Positions 44,700 through 53,883 of a stretch of DNA of 64,000 bases are shown one piece after another. This DNA is from Selaginella moellendorffii (lineage: Eukaryota; Streptophyta; Lycopodiopsida; Selaginellales; Selaginellaceae), in assembly GCF_000143415.4 (NCBI RefSeq), contig NW_003314265.1:1964777-2028776 (forward strand). Reading direction: 5' to 3'. The notes beneath the pieces were generated by a model that was not told the origin of the DNA, ran no database searches, and was given only the letters and a program-made list of their open reading frames with translations. Both the position numbers and the translations under genes were made by a program. Numbering within the stretch: position 1 is the stretch's first letter; each line of letters starts with the position of its first letter.

Positions 44700-45130
44700 G
44701 ATTCAGGCGCGGTCGCTTTGTTTGGATGGTTTCGAGCTCATCCACAGCGGGCTAGACAGCTTTTTGGTGGAGGGATTTGTTTAGAGTTTTTTTGCGGTAC
44801 GGGGGACTGGCTTTCATGGCAGCGACTTGGGAGGTACATTTCTTGGAAGAGCTTGCTTGGATTTGGATCTAACGCGTCAATGTTATTGACTTGATTCTCT
44901 CGTGGTTTTCTTGCTTTTTTTTTTGGTTTAGAACATCCGCGACAGAGAACGGGGATACGCAAAACAAAGAAGCAAAGAAAAGCGAGTATATTCGTTTCAC
45001 GTGAAATCATCGAGTGCCGTAGAGAAACGAAAAGATCTTTCTGGAAATTCTTTAGACCATATCCATTAAAGGGCTTTTTTTTATATTGCTCGAGGTTTAG
45101 AGGGTTTCTAGGGTTTAGCGATGGCGATCT
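44700..45130 (+). repeat. Second copy of the 19.1-19.56 kb block
   Basis: It matches 19070-19565 without the tandem doubling. It abuts the truncated 5' end of the Roco pseudogene, so the Roco promoter and first codons have been replaced here. Confidence 0.78.
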
Positions 45131-45395
45131 CTCGATAGAGTGAGCGATCGCGGCACGGGGAAGAGGTTCGTTCTTCCATTTTAACACGAACCCGACAGAA
45201 GAAAACGTTTTAAGTACCTTCAAATCCTCGTCGAGCTTTCTTTCCTCCTTTCATAAAGAATCATAAAATGCATAACATAAAATGCAATAATACCAACAAA
45301 GGGTAAATAATTTTACTTCTCTGTGGTTTAGGGCTCGTGGCTCTGGAGTGGAGCGAATGGCGCTCGCCGGTGAGCTCCAAATGCACTAGCTCTCA
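45131..45395. other. Spacer
   Basis: AT-rich, with no supported gene on either strand. Confidence 0.4.
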
Positions 45396-45690
45396 TGCTC
45401 CCGCCCAAGCGAGCTGATGGAGTCAGGGCCTACATTGCCACGGATTCCAGGGACGTAGAGGGCGACGATGGGGAAGTACTCTCCCATTGTTTGGGACCTT
45501 GACGACGGCAGGAAATCTGATGCGGCGTCGCCCTTGTCTAGATTCTCCGAGGCGGCTGCTGCTGGAGAGGATGCCTTCTTGGACTCGATCGACGCAGGCA
45601 GGAGCTCACCGCGGATATTGCCACAGCGCAAGGATACGAATCAAAGTGGTCGTCAGCAAAGTATCGGTAAGGAACTTCTTATAGTTAATT
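45396..45690 (+). pseudogene. Chimeric fragment: CDKG N-terminus joined to APE2 exons 2 and 8
   Basis: Positions 45396-45570 correspond to the CDKG pseudogene start at 19.58-19.74 kb and read GKYSPIVWDLDDGRKSDAAS, the SPIVWD motif of CDKG proteins. At about 45570 the sequence passes into APE2 exon 1/2 sequence (LDSIDA, then [16 protein letters not shown]-like). At 45645 it passes into the end of APE2 exon 8 with its donor (GRQQSIGKELL). It is a patchwork of three sources with no function expected. Confidence 0.75.
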
Positions 45691-46311
45691 GACACGAGGC
45701 ACATTCTTATTGACGGTACGATTCTTTGTGTCACATAAGCAATAATACAGGTTCTCCAAAACTGTATAGACCATGGAATAACTAATCTCGATCCAACGGT
45801 CGGCAACGGTGCGATCAACTTAACTGGCGCGTGAACGATGAGCATACACCAAATTACACAGCAATCAAGATAATGTTATACTGGAGATTGGCAAACCTGC
45901 TAGAAGGTATAGTCGTTTCAAATAGGTTGGAGAATAACCTATGCCTGGGAAACAACGATGCTTGACAAATCTGGATTCATTTGATGGCCTGGGATTGCAC
46001 TGTCCTCAAATTTGGCCCGATGAAAAGCCAAACTGGTCAAAGAGTGATATCTAAAAGCGCATGGAGCGTGAGGGAGGGAGCGAGAAGACCCCAAACAAAC
46101 TTGCAAATTTATTTGCTTCTTGTCTGAGCCAGCCAAAACAAGATAGAATAGATAGGATAGATAGATAAAAAGTAGTCAGAAATTTAGTAAAGAAGAAATC
46201 TTAGTCATCTCAATGAAAAATAAACCTCATGTGTGAGCATTTTTTACGTGGACGGGAGAGAGTGTGTACCTCTACATATATTTCTATATACGCCACCGTC
46301 TTCTATTCTAT
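45691..46311. other. Intergenic region 3' of RAD50
   Basis: No supported gene. The last 80 bases before RAD50 are copied at 11.43-11.5 kb. A short GATAGATAGGATAGATAGATA tract lies near 46142-46166. Confidence 0.45.
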
Positions 46312-49300
46312 TTACCCGAAAATCTCTTGAACTTCTATCAGGCTGTGCTGCCTGCAAGGTGACGAGAGTGTCAAATACAGACTGAGATAAACAGCTAGCT
46401 TAGCTTACCTTTCATCCTTGGACACTCGGTAGTACTTCTCCGTTAGCTGCCGCTGCCCGATAAGTTGCGCAAATCTCTCGTCGTGGGTGATCACGATAAG
46501 CTGGAAGTTTTCCTGTCCTCGCCGCTCTTCCATAATCCTAGTGTGTCTGCTGGTTAGAGACTAGAGGCCAGGTTCGAAGCCCACCTTAAGAGCGCAGCTG
46601 CAAAGCTCTCAGCGTTTTGAGCGTCCAAGTTTGTCGTAGGCTCGTCCAGCGTCAGAATCCCGCAGTTGAGGCAAAACGTCTCAGCCAAAGCCAAGCGAAT
46701 GATCAGGGCAGCCAGGACCTGTAAAACAGACACTACATTCAGCAAGCCGTGGAGATCATTCGATACCTTCTGCCCAGCACTGCAGCGGCCACGCATTTCG
46801 AGCTCTGCGCCTCCCGCCCTCATTACCACCTGTATCAAAAGACGCATCATCTGCACAAGAACAGCTAACAGTGCACCATACCCGATAGCTATAAGAACGA
46901 GTGCCAGTTCCTTCGGCGTCGGCTCTTATTTCGATAAAGTCGATATCTTGTCCCCTGTATGTCTGCTGCCAGAGCTCTTTGATTATTTTGTTGATTTCTT
47001 CCATCTTCATGGTATGGAATCGCATCAGGGCTCTGCAATAAAGCTCGAATCATCCAATGACATTAGCATCGAAAACAACGTACCGATCCAGTGCGTTATA
47101 GTATTTATCCAGATCCTTATTCGCCATTTCCATCGTCTGCAGCATAAAGAGGACAGTGAGGACCACAAGAAAAACAGAAAAAGAACTTCCACCTTAAGCT
47201 GTATAAGCTGGGCTCGATAACGCTTGTCGATATTTTTGTACTGCGGCTGCTTTAAGTCTGTTTTGTTCCTTGCTATGTTGCTTTCGTGCACCGCAATAGT
47301 TCCTTTGTGATGGCTCTCCTGCAAGTCAATTCAATAACATATACTCACAATCGTGGGTGAAACTCTTTACCTCGCCCATTAGATGCTGTTTTTCTTTCAA
47401 AGCTTTCTTCAGTTCTCCCTCGAAGTCCAATGTGTTTCCAATTGCCAGCATTCTTTCTTCCAGCGCTTTAATTTCCTGGATGCACTTCTGCTCCTCTGCG
47501 CAAAGCTTACGATATTTTATGTTGTCGGCAATGTTTCTTTCGATGACTTTCTGCTGCGCGAGCACGTTATTCACTCTCTGAACTTCCGCAAGGCAAAAGC
47601 TTTTTTTGGACTCTTCTTCGTCCTTCTGCGCCTGCAGCTCAGACAACCTTCTCTTCGCGGTCTGGACGTTGTGTGTTTTATGACGCTCCACATAACTGCA
47701 CAGCATACAAAAAGAAATAGAATTACGCTAATGACGAAGAACAAGCATACTCTTTAATCTTTCCCCAGATATTCGTTAAGGAATGAACCTCTTTGTCGAA
47801 GTCGTTTACGCCCTGAGTGCTAACATCCTGCTCTTGTCTAAACTTTCTCTTAAGTTGATCGAACTCTTTTAGGTGCCTTTCTTTTTCTTCTGCTAGAGGC
47901 TCCAGCTGCTCCATTTCAAACTGACCACAAAAAGCAGAATGTTGACGTAAATTTTTTACCAGCAAACAAAATCAAACCTGAATTTCAGTGTCGATTTGAT
48001 TCATCTGTTTAACCAAGCTAGCTTCCTCCTCCTTCAAAGCTTTGTTCCGTTCTAGCTTTTTCTCTAAATCTGCTTTCTTCATCTCCTCAGCATGTTTCCT
48101 CTGCTTGCAGTTTGCAAGATCGTCTTTCATGTAGTCATGTTCTTCCTTAAGCCTATCGAGCTTTCGATTTAATTCTTCCCTGCGCCAAAATAAACGAGAG
48201 AAAGTCAATGAAAACACGGTCCTGCTCTTGCTTACAGTTGTTTCTCGTGCTTTTCAAGTTCTTCTCCTACGTCATCTGGGGACCGCAGAGATGACTCAGG
48301 GTTAAGCTGATTTTCAAGCGTTCTGACCTCCCTTTCGAGGTTTTGAACGCTCGTATAAGCTTCCTCGATCGACTGCGCAGTAATTCGAAGCTCTGTTACC
48401 AAGCCAAGCTCGGCTTTGGACTGTGCTAGGAGACAAGATACCTGAAATAGCAGAAACAAGCAAGTTAGCTAGCTTCCAAACATTGAAGCGGAAAGAATTT
48501 ACGTCATTTTGCGTTTCTGTACTTCTCTCAAGCTCCATTGTCATGTCCGAGATAGATTTCTCCGTAGCTGAAATTCCTTGACTCTCTAGCTTTTGGTATT
48601 CCTCAAACAACGGCCGAAGTTTATCCAGCTGCTGAAATTTATTATCCGCAATGCTGGTCAAGGACGCCAATTCATGCAGGCGTTGTGCAGTAGATGAGCG
48701 CTTTACTCGTTGCTGGAAGAAGAAAAAAATGAGTGCAGCTTTGGACCGGAAGACAAACCAACCTTGTCAACAAACTCGTCTTCCTCCTCAGGAGTGGCAA
48801 AAGGTCGTTCACAGCACGGGCATGCATGAGTTGCCCTTGCAATTCGCTCGAACGGGTCAAACATCCGCCGCATTCCGTCGGCCATGTCATGTTGGCTGCA
48901 TTCATTCAAGGCCAACCGTGAGAAAGCTTCTTGTAGACCTTAAACAGACCTTTTGCTCGAATCTCTTGCGTCAGAGAGTTCGCGTAACTTTGATGGATAA
49001 CTGCTGGGATTCAAATCCTGTTGAAAAAGACTGTAAAGCCTGCTAATCAAGAGCTTCCGTTTAGCTGCAACATCAAGTTTGAACTCGGTGCGTCTTTAAC
49101 AATGATTTTATTAAACAGAAGGTCACCTTCTTTCTCTTCTTGCTGCTTCGCAAGTGTAGACTTTGCATCGTCAAGCATTGCGCGTGCCTGTGCAACTCTC
49201 ATATCGGCATCTCGGGATCTATCAAGAAGCTCGTCGTATGCCTTAGAGATGTTGCTGCAAATATAAATCCGGTTTTAGACATTCAAAGGGTTTGCGCGTT

Positions 49301-51637
49301 ACCCGAATGTAAGCTCCACATCTGACTTCACAGTCNNNNNNNNNNNNNNNNNNNNNNNNNNNNNNNNNNNNNNNNNNNNNNNNNNNNNNNNNNNNNNNNN
49401 NNNNNNNNNNNNNNNNNNNNNNNNNNNNNNNNNNNNNNNNNNNNNNNNNNNNNNNNNNNNNNNNNNNNNNNNNNNNNNNNNNNNNNNNNNNNNNNNNNNN
49501 NNNNNNNNNNNNNNNNNNNNNNNNNNNNNNNNNNNNNNNNNNNNNNNNCCAAACGCAAGCTCCGAATCTTTTGCTCTATGCCCAGCTTATTTTTTCGTTC
49601 TTCGCTGATGAGCTCATCAAAGTTCATGTCGTCCATTTTCCTCTGCATTCTTTTAACTTCCGTATCCTGTTACCAACAGAGCTAGGCAGTTGATCATTTG
49701 TGCTTTAAGCCTCACCATTGATGCAGCTCTCTCTGCGCTTCTTCTTAACTCGCCCTCGAGAGTTGACGTGTCCCGGAAGTGTGGTTCTTAGCTCGTCAAT
49801 ACGCTTTTCTATAGACCTCTGCAAGTCCTTGTCAAACATCACAAAAGGCTAAAAAGGCATATGTATACCTTCTGACCAATTTTTCCATCCTTTCTTCCAC
49901 TAGCATCGCTGTATTTCTGGTTGACGTCATCCAGTTTTTTTGAAAATGTAGCTAGTTCCTTCTCGTGAAATCTCTGCAAAATTGTGATATCAGACTTCCG
50001 CCATAAACAGCGTTAAGTGGCACCGTAAGTTTAGCATGATCCTGCTTCAAATCTTCCAGGCGATTTGTAATCCTAGCAATGGATCTTTCTGTCGCCTGTT
50101 CATCAAGTGGAAGCACCAGATTGCCAAGTTTGTAACGGTCAAAAAGCTGTTGTATAAGGGCATCGCACTGCTTTTTATCTTGAAGATGGGCCTGAATTTA
50201 ACGATGTTAGTATGGCATGCAAAACTCATTAGGCATACATTTTCTTCTCCCTCGAACTTTCCAACTTGTGTAGACGCTTGAGCAATCAACTCAGACAAGG
50301 TGTCATATTGCGTGTTAGCAGCATCCAAGCTCCTTTGAAGATCGCAAATCTCTTTGTTGGACTGCGCAATCCTTTCATGAAACTTTTCTTGCCATTCAGC
50401 CAGATCTTCATCGCTGTCTGCAGAGTGAAGCGCGTTAGATTTGATTCGACCCGTTTAAAGCCATGGATGTATACCTTCGTTTTCCTCCTCCAGCGCATTG
50501 TACTGCTCGGTCTTGGCCTTTAGCACAGAAGTTCTGACGCCATCTTTGAAATTTATTTCTTTCTGCAGCTGCCTTATTTCCTCCAGAACACCCTCTAAAG
50601 AGTTTATCTTAGCCTGCGCAGCCTGGATCTTTGGAGTCAGAATGGCTATCAAGTCTTGCAGTTGCTTTGTCTTCTGCTGATCGCCGTCGATAGTTTCTTG
50701 CAGCTGTAACAAAGGCATTTAAGAAAAGGTAGTGCCAAATAAGCACGAAAGAACCTTGTACGCTGCATCCTTGAGCGTTTGCACGTTTTCAAGCTTCAGT
50801 TTCTGCATCTTGATTTCTTGTGTTTGGTCCTTGTGGAGCTTCTTGATGACATCCAGGGCCTTCGTGTATCTGCAAGTCAAAAGTAAGAAGATATATTCCC
50901 ATGCATTGTCCTGCATTACCTGGTCGCCGAAAAAATGTCATCGAACTTTTTCTTCAGAACAGAAGCTTCCGACAATGGCCAGTTCGCCTCGTCCTGATGC
51001 ACAAAAATTACGTTCTCCAAAATGGCCTTCGATACGCCCATGAGAGCTGGAACCTCTCTGTCCATGTCCGCACAGCGATAACTAAGGCACACTTTCTGCC
51101 AAAGAGCAAAGAGAACCAACATGAAAATACAATCACACAGTACTACCTCTCCGGTGTGAGTGTTGATAGTCTGAAGAACACTCTCGATGGCCTTGTATTC
51201 CATCTTTGACGCCTTTTGCGTGAGCTGAAAGGATCGAATGCACACAACGTCTTTCCCAGACGCTGTCCTGAATCGAAGCTTGATCTGCCCCTTTGTCTCG
51301 GTCTGGCCATCAACCTAGAGAAGAAAAATCGATATGAAAAAGAAGCGAGGACATGGAAACATACCTTGGGGTCATGGATGAAGCTCTGGCCGGACCTCGC
51401 ATTTGGAGGCAGCTCTCCAGTGCACGCGTTCTTGAGGCACTCGATGATCGTCTGTCCCAAAGGAGACGAAGATCATCCCATCGAGAATAGAAATCACTTC
51501 GATCTGTCACTTACAGTCTTTCCAGCGCCATTGGCGCCGACGACGAGCGTGAGCGGCCGATAGAAGGTGATGACATGCGTATTATCCGGGCCGAAGCTCC
51601 GGATTCCCTTGATCAGCATCTTGTCGAGCGTGCTCAT
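46312..51637 (-). CDS. RAD50: DNA repair protein RAD50
   Basis: This is the SMC-like ATPase of the MRE11-RAD50-NBS1 complex, which senses and tethers DNA double-strand breaks. It has many short introns on the minus strand. The start is at 51637 ([19 protein letters not shown]). Walker [16 protein letters not shown] is split between exon 1 (51515-51637) and exon 2. Long heptad coiled coils flank the zinc hook CPCC at 48811-48822. The C-terminal ATPase half has the signature [16 protein letters not shown] (46690-46790) and Walker [13 protein letters not shown] (about 46614-46657). The last exon is a 40-nt piece (46312-46351) encoding [12 protein letters not shown], joined to ...VSKDER across a short intron; reading on would stop three codons earlier. 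An N-run removes part of the first coiled coil, so total length is unknown. A 3' fragment is copied at 11.43 kb. Confidence 0.95.
49336..49548. other. Assembly gap of 213 N inside RAD50
   Basis: The run of N interrupts an exon/intron stretch of the RAD50 coiled coil. Coding sequence is readable on both sides ([13 protein letters not shown] to the right on the genomic map). Confidence 0.99.
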
Positions 51638-51719
51638 GGCGCTTCACCCTCTCTCGGAAGAACCCTAAATAAACCCCAAATGAGAGAGTGGCGCGAAAAT
51701 AGATATCGCCAATGCCTAG
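51638..51719. promoter_or_regulatory. 82-bp divergent promoter of RAD50 and a PPR gene
   Basis: It holds a telo-box AACCCTAA at 51661-51668 and an E2F-type site at 51690-51699 (TTTTCGCGCC on the minus strand, facing RAD50). Telo-box plus E2F is a known pairing in plant S-phase and repair genes, which suits RAD50. Confidence 0.65.
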
Positions 51720-53516
51720 ATGCTAGTGACGCTCCTCGCGGCGAAGAATCGCTGGGGCAGGAGCTTCTCCACTTGCGGCAGCGATGATCGTCTCAAGGAG
51801 ACATTCGCCAGGCTACTCCGGGAATGCGCGAGCTCTAGGGATCTCTGGGCGGGGAGGAGGATCCACGCCCAGATCGATTCCAGCGGGCTCAAGAGCGACA
51901 TCTACCTCGCGAATTTGCTCGTCCAGATGTATGGCAAATGCGGGAGCCTCGGCGACGCGCGCAGGATCTTCGACGCCATCGCTCGCCCCAACGATTTTTC
52001 CTTCAACATCATCATCACTGCCTATGCCCAGAACGGGGCCATCGATCAGGCCGAGACGTTCTTCCACCGCTTTCCCAGATTGAACGCGGCATCCTGGAAT
52101 GCCATGGTCACCGCGCATGCCCAGGCTGGGAATCTGGCGAAGGCAAAGGACTTCTTCGATCGAATGCCAGGGCGAGACATCATCTCCTGGAACGCATTGA
52201 TGCAAGCTTCCGGAGAGGCAGCGACGATCTTTGATCGGATGCCCGGCCACAATCTTGTCTCCTGGAACACCATTCTCTCCGCAAATGCCCAAGACTGGCA
52301 CTTGGAATCAGCCAAGGAGATCTTCGCGGCCATGCCGATGAAGAACGAAATCTCCTGGACGTCGATGATCCAGGCCTATGGCCAGCGCGGCCACTCCGAG
52401 GCGCAGAACCTCTTCATGATCATGCCCACCTGGAATATCGTCGCGTGTACCGCGATGATCACCGCGTTCTCCCAGCGGGGAAATCTCCAGGAATGCGAGC
52501 GAATCTACAAATCCATGCCGGAGCACGACGCGATCGCTAGCAACGCGATGATCGCCGCGTGCTCCACCAGCGGCGATCTCGATCAAGCAGAGAGAATCTT
52601 TCACAATATGGCGGAGAGGAACACAGCGTCGTGGAATGCCATGGTAGCAGCATATGCCCAAAACGGGCATTTGGAGTATACGAAGCGTGACTTTGATACC
52701 GCCCAGTGCCGGGACGTGATTACCTGGAACACTATGATCGCGTCGTACGCCATTTATGGCCACATGGCGATGGCCAAGGCTCTGTACAACACCTCGCCGG
52801 CGTGGAACATCGTCTCGTTGAATGCCATGCTCTCGGCATTTGCCTTAGAAGGGCTCTTGGATGAAGCGGGAGATCTCTTCGCCGCGATGCGCGAGCGCGA
52901 CGTCGTGTCGTGGAACGCGCTGCTCTTCGGCTATGGCCAGAATGGCAATATGGAGGACGCGCGCAAGGTGTTCTTGCGATCGCCCAGGCACGATCTCGTG
53001 TCCTGGAATGGCTGGCTCGCGGCGGCGGCGATCAATGGCCATGTCGGCCAGGCGCTGGCGGCGTTCCACGCTATGCCCGAGAGGAACGCCGTGTCCTGGA
53101 ACTCGATGATCGCGAGCTGCGCGAATCTCGGTCGCGGGGCCGAGGCGCTCGAGATCTTCTTTCAGCAGCTCCTCGATGGGATCTCCCCCGACGAGATCAC
53201 CTTCACGAGCGTGCTCCACGCGTGTGGGCACCTCGGCCTGCTCGATCGCGCGCATGATTTCTTCTCCAGTATCGGACACGACCACTGCCTGGTGCCGATC
53301 CGCGAGCACTACTGCTGCCTGGTGGATTTACTGGGGCGATTGGGGCGGCTGCGCGACGCCGAGGATCTCGTCCAGGGCATGCCATTCCCGGCGAGTCACA
53401 ACGATTGGACGAGCCTGCTCAACGCCTACATCGTTCACGATGAGATGGATCAGGGGCGCCAGGCATTGGGCAATGTGGTGCGCCATCGCCTCTCTCTTGA
53501 CGAGCTCCTCGGATGA
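51720..53516 (+). CDS. Pentatricopeptide repeat protein, PLS type, organelle-targeted
   Basis: A single exon encodes 598 residues. The start MLVTLLAAKNRWGRSFS looks like a mitochondrial or plastid presequence. About fifteen PPR motifs follow from residue 30 on, with alternating lengths. The recurring VSWNAMIxAxAQ and RDVVSWNALL phrases mark the P, L and S repeats of land-plant RNA-binding PPRs. The C-terminus (FTSVLHACGHLGLLDRAHDFF...CCLVDLLGRLGRLRDAEDLV) enters the E region and stops there, with no DYW deaminase. Such proteins usually help C-to-U editing or processing of one organellar transcript; the target cannot be told from sequence. Its start lies 82 bp from RAD50. Confidence 0.93.
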   Translation: MLVTLLAAKNRWGRSFSTCGSDDRLKETFARLLRECASSRDLWAGRRIHAQIDSSGLKSDIYLANLLVQMYGKCGSLGDARRIFDAIARPNDFSFNIIITAYAQNGAIDQAETFFHRFPRLNAASWNAMVTAHAQAGNLAKAKDFFDRMPGRDIISWNALMQASGEAATIFDRMPGHNLVSWNTILSANAQDWHLESAKEIFAAMPMKNEISWTSMIQAYGQRGHSEAQNLFMIMPTWNIVACTAMITAFSQRGNLQECERIYKSMPEHDAIASNAMIAACSTSGDLDQAERIFHNMAERNTASWNAMVAAYAQNGHLEYTKRDFDTAQCRDVITWNTMIASYAIYGHMAMAKALYNTSPAWNIVSLNAMLSAFALEGLLDEAGDLFAAMRERDVVSWNALLFGYGQNGNMEDARKVFLRSPRHDLVSWNGWLAAAAINGHVGQALAAFHAMPERNAVSWNSMIASCANLGRGAEALEIFFQQLLDGISPDEITFTSVLHACGHLGLLDRAHDFFSSIGHDHCLVPIREHYCCLVDLLGRLGRLRDAEDLVQGMPFPASHNDWTSLLNAYIVHDEMDQGRQALGNVVRHRLSLDELLG

Positions 53517-53883
53517 TCCTAGCGCTTCATACAGTACGGGCCGTTGTTATTTGTGGACCATGTGGCCCAAGAGGCAGTGTACGGCGCCATTCCACGCGCT
53601 CATCTCTTTCAGTCACTTCTTGTGCGCCTGGCCGTGTAAAAAAGATGCGCAGCTAGGGTTATGGAGCAGCGATGGCGGCCAGCGGCTCTACAGTAATGGA
53701 TTCTTCTCTCGCAGCGCGCGGAGGCGAGCTGGAGCTGCGGCGCGGCAGATCCTCCTCGTCCTGCCGCCGACAGCGCCGCGCCCGAAGAGGTACGTTCTCC
53801 TGGATTACAATGCAAGATCGTGAAAGGCGAGTCGAATTTCCCTGCGCTGCTTGGTGATCAGGATGACCGTTGCCGCAAGCATC
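53517..53883 (+). other. Intergenic region and 5' leader of XLG
   Basis: No gene is supported. ATGs at 53851 and 53863 are in frame with XLG and could add up to 11 residues. Confidence 0.45.

Larger units (their letters stand above)
22690..44700 (-). pseudogene. Second Roco gene copy, GTPase deleted and split by two retrotransposons
   Basis: Four host segments align in order with the intact gene at 14569-18388. They are 43962-44700 (LRR part, starting GKPKQARIDDYKDLG), 39120-39377 (last LRRs), 38156-39119 (COR part and start of exon 2) and 22690-23633 (C-terminal part). The break at 39119/39120 removes what corresponds to about 16520-17340 of the intact gene, that is, the P-loop, DLGGQ switch and the rest of the Roc domain. 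A copia element lies between the first two segments and a gypsy element between the last two. The 5' end is cut at 44700 and joined to unrelated repeat sequence. It is clearly non-functional. Confidence 0.9.

Noticed and set aside
52046-53309. Minus-strand frames opposite the PPR gene
   Set aside because: They are antisense of tandem PPR repeats; regular but without codon or motif support.
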